DNA of 29,900 nt from Streptomyces sp. NRRL WC-3618 (GCF_001280005.1 NZ_LGDW01000496.1:1-29900), one strand, 5' to 3'; shown: positions 8,344-16,934, counted from the first letter of the stretch. Notes: generated by a model from the letters alone, not told the origin. Numbers and translations are program-made.

Positions 8344-8541
8344 TCACTCAGGCAGCTGCCGCATCTCCACGACCCGCAGGCCCAGGGACTGGAAGCGTGC
8401 CAGCAGCCCGTACAGGTGCGCCTCGTCCACAACGGGGCCGAACAGGACGGTCTGGCCGGACATGACGACGTGGCCCAGCTCCGGAAAGGCTTTGGCCATC
8501 GTTTCCGACAGATGTCCCTCGACGCGGATCTCGTAGCGCAC
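8344..8541 (-). CDS. Conserved small protein of unknown function
   Basis: The 65-aa protein begins MRYEIRVEGHLSETMAKAFPEL and ends in a beta-alpha-beta-like pattern (GQTVLFGPVVDEAHLYGLLARFQSLGLRVVEMRQL). It resembles a small protein common in Streptomyces stress and accessory regions that I know only as hypothetical. The GTG start at 8541 has AGGAGG 8 nt upstream, a near-perfect ribosome site. There is no membrane segment. It is transcribed toward the channel gene. The compact alternating pattern would fit a ferredoxin-like or ACT-like fold; this is inference only. Confidence 0.85.
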   Translation of the reverse strand: MRYEIRVEGHLSETMAKAFPELGHVVMSGQTVLFGPVVDEAHLYGLLARFQSLGLRVVEMRQLPE

Positions 8542-8571
8542 GAGCTGTCCTCCTACGGGCTTGCCGGGACA

Positions 8572-8604
8572 GGCGGACGGCGCCCTGCCCTGCGATCGTC
8601 CGCC
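8572..8604 (-). terminator. Stem-loop downstream of the four-helix membrane gene
   Basis: GGCGGACG (8572-8579) pairs with CGTCCGCC (8597-8604) around a 17-nt loop. It lies about 60 bp past the stop of the minus-strand membrane protein gene and before the next minus-strand gene. Confidence 0.45.
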
Positions 8605-8666
8605 TCCGTGCCGCTCAGGGCCTCACCCGGGACAGGTGACCCCTCGCCGAGTGGCCGAGGCATGGA

Positions 8667-9200
8667 TCAGTGTTTCAGGAAGATCTTGAACGAGATGATC
8701 AGCAGACCGAGCAACAGGTTGACCGAGGCGGTGACGGCCACCAGCCGCCGTGAGGCACCGGCGCGCCGGGCCGCGGCCACGGACCAGCCCACCTGGCCGG
8801 CCACGGCGACGGAGACAGCCAGCCAGACGGCACCTCGCACATCCAGGCCCAGGAGCGGACTGACGGCCACCGCGGCGGCCGGCGGCACGGCGGCCTTGAC
8901 GATCGGCCACTCGTCCCGGCACACGAGCAGCACGCCCCGGCGGTCCGGCGCCTGTTGTGCCAGGCGCGCCCCGAACAGGTGGGCGTGCACATGCGCGATC
9001 CAGAACACCACGCCGGTGAGCAGGAGAAGCAGCACGAGCTCGACGCGGGGGAACGAGCCCAGGGAGCCGGCGCCGATCACCACGGAGGCCGCGAGCATGG
9101 ATCCGTAGACGCCGCCCGTGTAGTCCGCTCGGGCGCGCTGCTCGGCCCGGCGCGCCCTGCGGGTCGTGGCCGGGCCGACCGTGGCTGTGGTCCTGGACAC
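8667..9200 (-). CDS. Integral membrane protein, unknown function
   Basis: The 177-aa protein has about four hydrophobic helices (33-50, 53-73, 103-120 and 122-140) plus a C-terminal one (155-173), after a very basic N-terminus (TTRRARRAEQRARADYTGG). A short HVHAHLFGARL motif between helices 2 and 3 is histidine-rich and could bind metal or simply lie at the membrane edge. The GTG at 9200 follows GGAGGGAGG. I do not recognise a named family. It stands between the MFS transporter gene (9238, same strand) and the 65-aa gene. The MFS stop lies only 38 bp upstream, so it may share the MFS transcript. Confidence 0.85.
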   Translation of the reverse strand: MSRTTATVGPATTRRARRAEQRARADYTGGVYGSMLAASVVIGAGSLGSFPRVELVLLLLLTGVVFWIAHVHAHLFGARLAQQAPDRRGVLLVCRDEWPIVKAAVPPAAAVAVSPLLGLDVRGAVWLAVSVAVAGQVGWSVAAARRAGASRRLVAVTASVNLLLGLLIISFKIFLKH

Positions 9201-9237
9201 CGGTGCCTCCCTCCGAACTCCGAACTCGTCCCGTCGA

Positions 9238-10857
9238 TCAGGTCACCCCGGCCGGAGCGTCGGCTCCGACCCTGCGCGGACGGGTTTTCCGGGCGACGGT
9301 CGGGAGGTGCGGTGTGACCAGGAAACTGGCGAGAGCGATGCCGCCGGTGGCCAGGATCGCCGCCTTCAGGCCGTTCAGCTGGGCGGACGAGTAGGAGTCC
9401 GCGACGGCGTCGACCTCCGACGGCGGCAACCCGGCCTGTTCGGCCGCCGAGCGCACCTCATCGGTGGGGACGAAGGCGATCCCGGCCTCGAGAGCGACAC
9501 CGACCTGCTGCTGGGTCTCTTTCGACAGGCTCGGATTGTCCGCCACCTGCGTGGTGAAGGCGTGGGCCAGCGCACCGATGAGGATCGACCCGATGAGAGC
9601 GGTACCCAGCGCCGAGCCCAGATTCTGTGCCGTGAACTGCAGCCCTCCGGCCTCGCTGCGTTCCTCGTCGCCGACGCCGGACTGGACGACGTTGCCCAGT
9701 TGCGAGGCGAGCAGGCCGACGCCCACACCCAGCAGGGCCATCGCTCCGGCGAACTGGGCGTCGTCGATGACCGGGTCGATGGTGGCCAGCAGCCACACGA
9801 TGGCCGCCGTCAGCGTCAGCAGGCCAAGCCGGACCACCCGGCGCGGTCCCATCGTCCGCCCCAGCGAGGACGCGCACAGGGAGGTCACGAGCATGGTGGC
9901 GGACACCGGGAGCAGACGCAGGCCCGTCTCGAAGGCGTCGAACCCCTGAACCACCTGCAAGTACAGCGGGATGGTGAAGAACAGTCCAAGCAGGATGAGG
10001 TTCTGGCTCAGCAGCGTCATCAGGCCGGACCGCAGCACGGGCCTGCTCAGCAGGGACAGGTGGACGAGGGGGTCGGCGCCCGCCTCGTCGCGCCGTCGCT
10101 CCCACCATCGGAAGACGGCCAGGACGGCCACGCCGGCGCCGACGACGAACAGTGTCGGGGCGAAGCCGAAGACGGTGAAGGGAGGGTTGCGGGGCTGCAC
10201 CCATCCCCAGGTGCTGCTCTGCAGGACCCCGAACACGCCCAGCGCCAGTCCGGCCGCGGACAGGACCGCGCCGACCCAGTCCAGCCGGGGGCGCGGGCCC
10301 GTCTGGGCGGGCGTCGCGATCGCCCGGCGGCACAACAGGACGGCGATGACGACCACGACCTCGCCGGCGAAGACCAGCCGCCAGGTCAGGTACGTCGTCA
10401 CCCAGCCGCCCAGCAGCGGGCCGACCGCGATCCCGGCGCCGGCGAGCCCGCCGATCACCGAGTAGGCGACGGCCCGGTCGCGCCCCCGGTACGACTCCGC
10501 GACGAGGGCGGCCATGGCGGGCAGCACCATGGCGGCTCCGAGCCCCTCGATGACGGACCAGCCCAGGGTGAGGACCCACAGGGTGGGCGCCACGGCGGTC
10601 AGGGCCGACCCCACCCCGTAGACGGTCATCCCCACCAGGAACATACGGCGACGTCCCAGGATGTCCCCGAACCTGCCGCCGATGATCATGAACGCGGCCA
10701 TGACCAGCGCGTACAGCGTGATGACGGCCTGGATGGCCGTGACCTCGGTGTCGAAGTCCTCGACCAGCTGGCTGATGGAGACGTTCATGACGGCGGTGTC
10801 CAGGACCATCAGGAACTGGGCCGTGCCGAGGACGATCAGAGCCCGCCAATGCTTCAC
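9238..10857 (-). CDS. DHA2-family MFS multidrug efflux transporter (EmrB/QacA type)
   Basis: The 539-aa protein has about 14 transmembrane helices, the DHA2/QacA size. TM1 carries FLMVLDTAVMNVSISQL (the D1 motif of 14-TMS exporters). The loop 2-3 motif A is GGRFGDILGRRRMFLVG, and the antiporter motif C is AVGPLLGGWVTTYLTWR. These point to proton-coupled export of hydrophobic or cationic drugs; the substrate is not predictable. The GTG at 10857 is chosen because GAGGTGG precedes it and TM1 begins soon after. A start at 10977 would add 40 residues of non-membrane sequence. A LuxR-type regulator gene lies 205 bp upstream on the same strand and may control it. Confidence 0.93.
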   Translation of the reverse strand: MKHWRALIVLGTAQFLMVLDTAVMNVSISQLVEDFDTEVTAIQAVITLYALVMAAFMIIGGRFGDILGRRRMFLVGMTVYGVGSALTAVAPTLWVLTLGWSVIEGLGAAMVLPAMAALVAESYRGRDRAVAYSVIGGLAGAGIAVGPLLGGWVTTYLTWRLVFAGEVVVVIAVLLCRRAIATPAQTGPRPRLDWVGAVLSAAGLALGVFGVLQSSTWGWVQPRNPPFTVFGFAPTLFVVGAGVAVLAVFRWWERRRDEAGADPLVHLSLLSRPVLRSGLMTLLSQNLILLGLFFTIPLYLQVVQGFDAFETGLRLLPVSATMLVTSLCASSLGRTMGPRRVVRLGLLTLTAAIVWLLATIDPVIDDAQFAGAMALLGVGVGLLASQLGNVVQSGVGDEERSEAGGLQFTAQNLGSALGTALIGSILIGALAHAFTTQVADNPSLSKETQQQVGVALEAGIAFVPTDEVRSAAEQAGLPPSEVDAVADSYSSAQLNGLKAAILATGGIALASFLVTPHLPTVARKTRPRRVGADAPAGVT

Positions 10858-11003
10858 AGTGTCCACCTCGCCGAGTCGGCCGCTACGCGGGCTGAGCCGG
10901 CCGGACCGAAGGCCCGGCGCACGCCCCGCCGTGCCTCCATGGCAGCCGAAGTACGTGCCCAGCACCTCACCCGCCAAGGGGGAGGAACGGGCGCCGACGC
11001 GTG

Positions 11004-11076
11004 TTCACAGCAGGCGGATTCACAGCAGTCGGATTACGGCAGCCGGTTCACGGGAGTCGGATTCACAGCAGTCGGA
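11004..11076. repeat. 15-bp tandem repeat duplicating the LuxR gene's 3' end
   Basis: Five units follow each other: 11004-11018, 11019-11033, 11034-11046 (13 bp, degenerate), 11047-11061 and 11062-11076. The consensus is TTCACAGCAGTCGGA on the plus strand. On the minus strand the unit nearest the gene is CTC CGA CTG CTG TGA, the last four codons plus stop of the LuxR-family gene (stop at 11063-11065). The further units repeat that segment downstream of the stop. Confidence 0.92.
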
Positions 11077-13783
11077 GTTCCCGCGCGCGGCGCACCGCTT
11101 CGCCTCGCCGGCTCACCGCGAGCTTCCGGTAGACGCTCTTGAGGTGGGTCTTCACCGTGTTCACCGACACGTAGAGGTCGGCGGCGATCTCCTCGGTCGA
11201 CATCATCCGGGCCAGCCGCTCCAGGACGTCCTGCTCGCGCCCGCTCAACTCCGCCGCGACGAGCGGCGGGGGCGACGACTCGGGCCGGCGCGCCTCACCG
11301 TGTCGGGCCGAGTCGGGGGTGAGCCAGCCCGCTGTCAGCGCCAGCAGCGGATTCGTGGCCAGGAGGGGCCGGATCCACGCCCCAGCATCGAGGAACGGCC
11401 GCCGCAGCCGCTCCCGCCGGGCGTCGAGGAGCGCCTGCGCCACGAGTCTGCGGGCAGTGGCGGTGTCTCCCGCCTCCTCGGCTGCCTGAGCCCTGACCAG
11501 CGCGGCCCGCACGGTCACCGCCGGACCGGTCCTGCCCTCGGCGAAGCGGATGCTGTCCAGCAGGTCGACGGCGGCGTCGCGATGGCCGGTGGCGAGCTGG
11601 ATCGCCGCCGCCTGCACAGCGCACAGCGGCTGGTCGACGTCGACTCCCTGAAGCACCTCGGCGGCACTGTCCGGATGTCCCTCCGCCAGGCGGGCGGCCG
11701 AGGTGACGAGCAGCTCGTGGCTCACCGACCAGGGCGAGGCCACCACGGCGGCAACGGCCGGGTCCGCCGCCTCCACGGCGGCTCCTGTCCTGCCCCTGGC
11801 CAACAGCAGATGGGCCTGGGCGAGGGCGCGCCCCGCCGCCATCACCGGATCGCGCGTGCCCGACGGGAGCTGGGCCGTCTCGTCGAGGAAGGCCTGAGCC
11901 CGGTCCAGTTCATTACGGTCGACAGCCACGGCGGCCAGGACCAGCCGCCCGATGCCGCAGCCGGACGGCTGGTCCTGGCCGCTCCGCTCCGCCTCGGACA
12001 CCGACGCCAGTGCCTTGCGCTCGGCCCGGCCGAGCCAGCCGTTCAGATAGTCGAGGAGGGCCAGATGACCCATCGACTCCTCCCGGGGCAGCACGGTGGA
12101 GGCTCCGCCCTGAGTGCCGGCCACGGTGGTCAGGGCGGCGCGCGCGTCCTCGAAACGCCCCGCCCACAGGCGTGCCGAGCCCAGATGAGTCAGCAGGAGA
12201 GCGGTGAATTCGGGATGCTTGTCCAGCAGGTGCGCCGGGACTTCCCGCCGCAGTTCATCGGCCGCTTCGGAGGCCTTCTCGACGCGTGCGGGAGACCCGG
12301 TCAGCCGGGCGGCCAAGGCGTCGAGCAGCGCCCGACTCAGCTGGGTGGCCGCCAGGTTGGGCGTGTCGTCCGTCAGTAGTTCCTCGGCGTGGCGCAGGCG
12401 GGCCTGACCTCGATCGAGGTCGTACACGGACAGATCGCGCGCGGCGCGCACGAGGTCCGTGGCGGGGCTCTTGGCCTCGGGCCCCATATGGGAGAACAAC
12501 TGGTTCAGATCGTCCGATCGCAGGCCGGTGAAGAGCTGGCCGATAGCCAGATCCTCGATCAGGGAACCGGCGGCGAAGTCCCAGTCGCCCGCGGCGGCGC
12601 TGTGGACGAGTGTCTCCGGCAGGAATCCGGACGGACGCAGCCATCGCGCGGCCCGCCGGTGGAGTTCCGGCTCCACCCCGGGCAGGCGCACCCGCAGATG
12701 GGCCCGGAGTATCTCCCCGAACAGCGGATGGAGCTGGTACCACGAGTGCCCAAGAGGCTCGACGAACGCGTTCTCGTGGTGCAGCCCGGCGAGAATGGGC
12801 TCGGCGTCGGTTCGGAGGGTCAGTGCGTTGGCCAGATCCGGACAGAAACGCTCCAGGACGCTCACGCGCAGCAGAAGGTCCTGTGTCTCCTGCGTCTGGC
12901 CCTTGAGGACCTCGGCCAGCAGAAAGTCCGCGACCGTACTGCGGTCCGCCTCGAACTCCTTCAAGTAGAGCTCGGGGTCGGGGCTCTCCCGGGCGGCCAG
13001 GGCGGAAAGGCGCAGGCCGGCGGCCCAGCCCCGGGTGCGCTCCACCAGGGCCCGCGCGGCGTGCACCGGAAGGCTCAGGCCGTGCAGCTCCAGCAGCGCC
13101 ACGGCCTCCTCGGGGGTGAAGGCCAGTTCGGCGGCGCGGATCTCCGTCAGATCACCGGCCGTCCGGTAACGGTGCAGCGGAAGCAGCGGTTCGGTGCGGG
13201 TGACGAGGACGAGGCGCAGGCCTCGCCCGGCGTGGTGCAGGACGAACGCCAGTTGCTCCGCGATCTCCGGCGCCTTCAGCCGCTCGTACTCGTCGAGTAC
13301 GAGGACCACGGGCCGGTCGTGATCGTTCAGCTCGGCGGCGAGCGCCGCCAGCAGCCCGCGGTCCACCGTGGAGGCGTCCGCGGGGGCCCCGACCGCGTCG
13401 GACTCCAGCGCACCGCAGGCGCGCAGGGTCTGCAGGACGTACGCCCAGAACACCCCGGGACGCCAGTCACCCGCTTCGACGGTGAGCCAGGCGACCGGCG
13501 ACCGCAGTCCGGCGGCCCAGTCGGCGGCCAGCAATGTCTTGCCCGCCCCGGCAGCGCCGTTGAGCAGGGTCAACCGGGTCCCGAGAGCCTGGTCGAGGTG
13601 GTCGACGAGCCGCTGCCGCCGCAGGAAGGTGGCGGGCTTGGTGGGGAGGGCGAACCGGGTGCGCAGAAACGGGTCTCCCAACGGATCGGCGCACGCAACG
13701 GTCGGAACGGAGTGAAGGGTCGGTACTCGAGCGTTCCCGTAGGTCTCCGACAAAGGTCTCACTTCCCAGTCCGTCGGCACCAC
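11063..13783 (-). CDS. Large ATP-binding LuxR-family regulator (LAL/MalT-like)
   Basis: This 906-aa protein has the LAL architecture. An N-terminal STAND-type ATPase carries Walker A GAAGAGKT (76-83) and Walker B VVLVLDEY (159-166). A long helical TPR-like middle (about 400-800) and a C-terminal LuxR HTH (about 838-906: LSGREQDVLERLARMMSTEE, then IAADLYVSVNTVKTHLKSVYRKL) complete it. By family knowledge such proteins are ligand- and ATP-dependent activators. The start is uncertain: GTG 13783 gives the longest frame but has no good ribosome site, and TTG or GTG codons within the next ten residues are alternatives. It lies upstream of the MFS transporter gene in the same orientation, suggesting control of efflux. 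Its 3' end is embedded in a 15-bp tandem array. Confidence 0.92.
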   Translation of the reverse strand: MVPTDWEVRPLSETYGNARVPTLHSVPTVACADPLGDPFLRTRFALPTKPATFLRRQRLVDHLDQALGTRLTLLNGAAGAGKTLLAADWAAGLRSPVAWLTVEAGDWRPGVFWAYVLQTLRACGALESDAVGAPADASTVDRGLLAALAAELNDHDRPVVLVLDEYERLKAPEIAEQLAFVLHHAGRGLRLVLVTRTEPLLPLHRYRTAGDLTEIRAAELAFTPEEAVALLELHGLSLPVHAARALVERTRGWAAGLRLSALAARESPDPELYLKEFEADRSTVADFLLAEVLKGQTQETQDLLLRVSVLERFCPDLANALTLRTDAEPILAGLHHENAFVEPLGHSWYQLHPLFGEILRAHLRVRLPGVEPELHRRAARWLRPSGFLPETLVHSAAAGDWDFAAGSLIEDLAIGQLFTGLRSDDLNQLFSHMGPEAKSPATDLVRAARDLSVYDLDRGQARLRHAEELLTDDTPNLAATQLSRALLDALAARLTGSPARVEKASEAADELRREVPAHLLDKHPEFTALLLTHLGSARLWAGRFEDARAALTTVAGTQGGASTVLPREESMGHLALLDYLNGWLGRAERKALASVSEAERSGQDQPSGCGIGRLVLAAVAVDRNELDRAQAFLDETAQLPSGTRDPVMAAGRALAQAHLLLARGRTGAAVEAADPAVAAVVASPWSVSHELLVTSAARLAEGHPDSAAEVLQGVDVDQPLCAVQAAAIQLATGHRDAAVDLLDSIRFAEGRTGPAVTVRAALVRAQAAEEAGDTATARRLVAQALLDARRERLRRPFLDAGAWIRPLLATNPLLALTAGWLTPDSARHGEARRPESSPPPLVAAELSGREQDVLERLARMMSTEEIAADLYVSVNTVKTHLKSVYRKLAVSRRGEAVRRARELRLL

Positions 13784-13848
13784 GCCCCGGGCAGCGCCTG
13801 CTCACTCGCGCGGCACATCGTCCTGACGCGAGCGGCAGGGCGGGCTGG

Positions 13849-14706
13849 TCAGCCCCGGGCCGAGGCGCCTTGGAGCTCGGGCTCGAAGGCGCGGATCACG
13901 TCTGGGCCCGGCTGGATGATGCTGTAACTGCTCTCGGGTACCGCGTTCCAGGCGCCGGGGAGGTTGCCGAGCGGTTCGGACACGACGAGGCGGGTGTCGT
14001 CGGAGACCTCGCGGAGGAACTCGACGTCCGGGTGGAGTGCGCGCAGGGTGTCCACTCGGGTGCTGTGGAACAACGACCGTGAGTGGCCCTCGCTGGAGTA
14101 GCGGAAGGCCCATGTGCGTTCGCCGTCGGACACCGCGACGGTCATCTGCAGCGGGTACTGGATGCCGTGCTCGTGGCCCTTCCTCTCGATCAGGCCCGCC
14201 ATGCGCGCCACGGCGGCGGGAGGATCCTCCGTCAGGCCGAAGGTGAGGGCGAGGAAGAACATGAGCTCGGAGTCGGTGGAACCCTCGATGTCGGGATACA
14301 AGGTCGGATCGACGGCCAGCGCGAGGTCACGCCGCAGGAGGTCGAATCCGTTGATCATCCCGTTGTGCATCCACATCCATCGACCGTGCCGGAACGGGTG
14401 GCAGTTGGACTGCTGCACGGCTGTCCCGGTCGTCGCCCTGATGTGGGCGAAGAAGAGACCGGAGCGAACGTGGTGGGCGACCTCCCGCAGATTGCGGTTG
14501 TTCCACGCCGGGCCCACGTCCCGCAGGACAGCCGGAGTGCCGCCGACCGCGTCCTCGGCATACCAGCCGAGGCCGAAGCCGTCACCATTGGTCGTCTCCA
14601 CCCCCATACGCGAGTGGAGACTCTGGTCGATCAAGGAATGCGCGGGCTTGAACAGGACTTCGCTGAGAACGATGGGAGTACCCGAGTAGGCAATCCAGCG
14701 ACACAT
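13849..14706 (-). CDS. Class II glutamine amidotransferase
   Basis: The 285-aa protein begins MCRWIAYSG, so Cys2 becomes the N-terminal nucleophile after methionine removal, the hallmark of Ntn-type glutamine amidohydrolases. Later motifs fit the same domain: GDGFGLGWY (about 42-50), LFFAHIRATTG, and NCHPFRHGRWMWMHNG with the HNG oxyanion element. The domain releases ammonia from glutamine. No synthetase domain is fused, so the acceptor is unknown; it resembles the YafJ/EgtC-like stand-alone group. The start is fixed by the catalytic Cys and GGAGG 7 nt upstream. There are no ergothioneine genes beside it, so EgtC is not claimed. It is co-oriented with glnA but not obviously co-transcribed. 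Confidence 0.92.
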   Translation of the reverse strand: MCRWIAYSGTPIVLSEVLFKPAHSLIDQSLHSRMGVETTNGDGFGLGWYAEDAVGGTPAVLRDVGPAWNNRNLREVAHHVRSGLFFAHIRATTGTAVQQSNCHPFRHGRWMWMHNGMINGFDLLRRDLALAVDPTLYPDIEGSTDSELMFFLALTFGLTEDPPAAVARMAGLIERKGHEHGIQYPLQMTVAVSDGERTWAFRYSSEGHSRSLFHSTRVDTLRALHPDVEFLREVSDDTRLVVSEPLGNLPGAWNAVPESSYSIIQPGPDVIRAFEPELQGASARG

Positions 14707-14900
14707 CGTGGATCCTCCGCTCCTGGGGCGGGCGACATCGACGCCCCTGGGGGATCGGATGCGGTGTTCCGCCGTGCCGGGTCGGACGGACCCGGATGCG
14801 GCAGCACCGGAGCGTCGTCGTACGAAATCATCATCAGTATCGCTTGCGGGGACACCTCGGGCACCTCGGGCACGTCGACCGTCCCGGCCCGGCCCCGGCC

Positions 14901-15167
14901 CTAGTACGGCGCGCGGAACTGGGCGTACCCCAGCAGCAGGATGATCGCGCCGACGCAGCCGAGGACCACGGCTGTCGATATCCACGACGATCTGCGCGGC
15001 CCCGACCCCTCGGGTTCACCCCGGAACGGCACCGGCTCCGGCGGGTTCTCCTTCCAGCGGGCCGCGAGCATACGGGCCCGGGCGGAAGGCTCCTTGTACG
15101 GGGCGTCGCCCGCCCACCGAAGGTCGAACTCCCGCTCGCTGTCGTCGTGTTCGGACTTCCCCGTCAT
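14901..15167 (-). CDS. Small single-pass membrane protein downstream of glnA
   Basis: The 88-aa protein is hydrophilic for about 60 residues (MTGKSEHDDSEREFDLRWAG..., with ARARMLAARWKENPPEP). A single C-terminal transmembrane helix (about 64-82, WISTAVVLGCVGAIILLLGY) and a short RAPY tail follow. This tail-anchored layout suggests a cytoplasmic domain held at the membrane. Start choice: ATG 15167 has GGAAGG 8 nt upstream. ATGs at 15200 and 15224 are also possible, the latter behind GAGGG. I do not recognise a characterised family. It follows glnA on the same strand but is separated by a terminator and repeats. Confidence 0.8.
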   Translation of the reverse strand: MTGKSEHDDSEREFDLRWAGDAPYKEPSARARMLAARWKENPPEPVPFRGEPEGSGPRRSSWISTAVVLGCVGAIILLLGYAQFRAPY

Positions 15168-15282
15168 CCCCGTTGCCTTCCGTTTCCCGTCTGATCCCAT
15201 GCCCGTGCCAGTCCTTGGCAGCATAGTGCGACCCTCTGACAACGCTCCCCGAACCCCCGCGCCGGGCCACCGGACACGACAA

Positions 15283-15315
15283 CGCCCCCGCCACCGGAAA
15301 ACCGGGGCGAGGGCG
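15283..15315 (-). terminator. glnA transcription terminator
   Basis: A long hairpin pairs 15283-15292 with 15306-15315 (one mismatch). It continues through CCGG/CCGG after a single bulged A and closes with an AAAA loop. It lies about 75 bp downstream of the glnA stop on the minus strand. Confidence 0.75.
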
Positions 15316-15363
15316 CTGACGTACATCGCTACTGACGCACATCGCTATCGACGTACATCGTTA
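15316..15363. repeat. Three 16-bp direct repeats in the glnA 3' region
   Basis: Copies lie at 15316-15331 (CTGACGTACATCGCTA), 15332-15347 (one change) and 15348-15363 (three changes). They sit directly between the glnA stop codon and its terminator hairpin, so they form part of the glnA 3' untranslated RNA. Confidence 0.9.
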
Positions 15364-15389
15364 TCGGACACCTGGTGGCGCCGGCCGAC

Positions 15390-16799
15390 TCACACGTCGA
15401 AGTACAGCTCGAACTCGTGCGGGTGCGGACGCAGCTGGATCGGCGCGATCTCGTTCGTGCGCTTGAAGTCGATCCACGTCTCGATCAGGTCCGGCGTGAA
15501 CACGTCGCCCTGGAGGAGGAACTCGTGGTCGCGCTCGAGGGAGTCGAGGACCGCCGGGAGGGAGGTCGGGACCTGCGCCACGCTCGCGTGCTCCTCGGGA
15601 GCCAGCTCGTAGAGGTCCTTGTCGATCGGCTCGGCCGGCTCGATCTTGTTCTTGATGCCGTCCAGGCCCGCCAGCAGCAGCGCGGAGAAGGCCAGGTACG
15701 GGTTGCCGGAGGAGTCGGGCGCGCGGAACTCGACGCGCTTGGCCTTCGGGTTGGAGCCCGTGATCGGGATACGCATGGCCGCGGAGCGGTTGCGCTGCGA
15801 GTACACCAGGTTGATCGGGGCCTCGAAGCCCGGGACCAGGCGGTGGTACGAGTTCACCGTCGGGTTGGTGAACGCGAGCAGCGACGGGGCGTGCTTGAGG
15901 ATGCCGCCGATGTAGTAACGGGCGGTGTCCGACAGGCCCGCGTAACCGGCCTCGTCGTAGAAGAGCGGCTGGCCGCCCGTCCACAGGGACTGGTGCACGT
16001 GCATGCCCGAGCCGTTGTCACCGAAGATCGGCTTCGGCATGAAGGTCGCGGTCTTGCCGTTGCGCCAGGCCACGTTCTTCACGATGTACTTGAAGAGCTG
16101 GAGGTCGTCGGCCGCGGCGAGCAGCGTGTTGAACTTGTAGTTGATCTCGGCCTGGCCGGCGGTGCCCACCTCGTGGTGCTGGCGCTCGACCTGGAGGCCG
16201 GAGTTGGCCAGCTCCAGGGAGATCTCGGCACGCAGGTCGGCGAAGTGGTCGACCGGCGGGGTCGGGAAGTAGCCGCCCTTGTAGCGGACCTTGTAGCCAC
16301 GGTTGTTCTCGACCGCACCGGTGTTCCAGGCGCCGGCCTCGGAGTCGATGTGGTAGAAGGACTCGTTCGCGCCGGTCGCGAAGCGCACGCTGTCGAAGAC
16401 GTAGAACTCGGCCTCGGGACCGAAGTACGCGGTGTCCGCGATACCGGTCGACGCCAGGTACGCCTCGGCCTTCTTGGCCACGTTGCGCGGGTCACGGGAG
16501 TACTGCTCGCCCGTGATCGGGTCGTGGATGAAGAAGTTGATGTTGACCGTCTTGTCACGGCGGAACGGGTCGACCCGCGCCGTGGACAGGTCGGCGCGCA
16601 GCGCCATGTCGGACTCGTGGATGGCCTGGAAGCCGCGGATCGAGGAGCCGTCGAAGGCCAGTTCCTCATCCGGGTCGAAGGCCGTCGCCGGCAGCGTGAA
16701 GTGCTGCATCACACCCGGCAGGTCGCAGAAGCGGACGTCGATGAACTTGACGTCCTCGTCCGCGATGTACTTCTTGGCCTCGTCGGCGTTCTGGAACAT
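15390..16799 (-). CDS. glnA: Glutamine synthetase type I (GlnA)
   Basis: The 469-aa protein catalyses ATP-dependent amidation of glutamate with ammonia. GSI signatures are [17 protein letters not shown] (about 49-65), [10 protein letters not shown] (catalytic Glu pair), [28 protein letters not shown] and [27 protein letters not shown] places Tyr at residue 397, the adenylylation site used by GlnE in GSI-beta enzymes. The ATG at 16799 follows GGAGGAG. The in-frame extension to 16868 lies in the untranslated leader. A complete GlnR operator and a -10 like TAAGGT lie upstream, so nitrogen-limited activation by GlnR is expected, as is known for Streptomyces glnA. It is monocistronic, divergent from the RDD gene. 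Confidence 0.98.
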   Translation of the reverse strand: MFQNADEAKKYIADEDVKFIDVRFCDLPGVMQHFTLPATAFDPDEELAFDGSSIRGFQAIHESDMALRADLSTARVDPFRRDKTVNINFFIHDPITGEQYSRDPRNVAKKAEAYLASTGIADTAYFGPEAEFYVFDSVRFATGANESFYHIDSEAGAWNTGAVENNRGYKVRYKGGYFPTPPVDHFADLRAEISLELANSGLQVERQHHEVGTAGQAEINYKFNTLLAAADDLQLFKYIVKNVAWRNGKTATFMPKPIFGDNGSGMHVHQSLWTGGQPLFYDEAGYAGLSDTARYYIGGILKHAPSLLAFTNPTVNSYHRLVPGFEAPINLVYSQRNRSAAMRIPITGSNPKAKRVEFRAPDSSGNPYLAFSALLLAGLDGIKNKIEPAEPIDKDLYELAPEEHASVAQVPTSLPAVLDSLERDHEFLLQGDVFTPDLIETWIDFKRTNEIAPIQLRPHPHEFELYFDV

Positions 16800-16880
16800 C
16801 CAGCTCCTCCTACTCCCGGCCGTCCGTGCCGGGGTGGTAGTTCGTGCGTGCGGCCAGTGCGGTGGCACACGTTGGATCCG

Positions 16881-16886
16881 ACCTTA
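16881..16886 (-). promoter_or_regulatory. Candidate glnA -10 element
   Basis: TAAGGT on the minus strand (plus positions 16881-16886) fits the actinomycete TANNNT -10 rule. It lies 10 bp downstream of the last GlnR half-site, a typical position for an activator-dependent promoter. The leader to the ATG would be about 75 nt. Confidence 0.5.
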
Positions 16887-16896
16887 GGGACAGGTG

Positions 16897-16934
16897 ATTT
16901 CTCAGGCATGACCCATTTGTTTCGACCAAGTTAA
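16897..16934 (-). promoter_or_regulatory. GlnR operator upstream of glnA
   Basis: Read on the minus strand the site is TTAAC-N6-GAAAC-N6-GTCAT-N6-GAAAT. It matches the two-repeat Streptomyces GlnR consensus gTnAC-n6-GAAAc-n6-gTnAC-n6-GAAAc in order and in every 6-nt spacing. The half-sites are at 16930-16934, 16919-16923, 16908-16912 and 16897-16901. GlnR, the OmpR-type nitrogen regulator, is known to activate glnA here. Confidence 0.9.

Noticed and set aside
9166..11142. 658-aa plus-strand ORF across the MFS gene
   Set aside because: Antisense shadow of a clearly recognisable 14-helix transporter. It is low-complexity Gln/Gly/Asp/Arg-rich with no domain.
12389..13927. 512-aa plus-strand ORF across the LuxR regulator
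   Set aside because: Antisense shadow; the opposite strand shows Walker motifs and a LuxR HTH.
14631..14873. 80-aa minus-strand ORF overlapping the amidotransferase start
   Set aside because: Out of frame with the amidotransferase and no good ribosome site; the region is better read as its promoter and leader.
15390..16868. Longer glnA frame starting at 16868
   Set aside because: The extra 23 residues precede the ribosome site and the conserved GSI N-terminus begins at the ATG at 16799.
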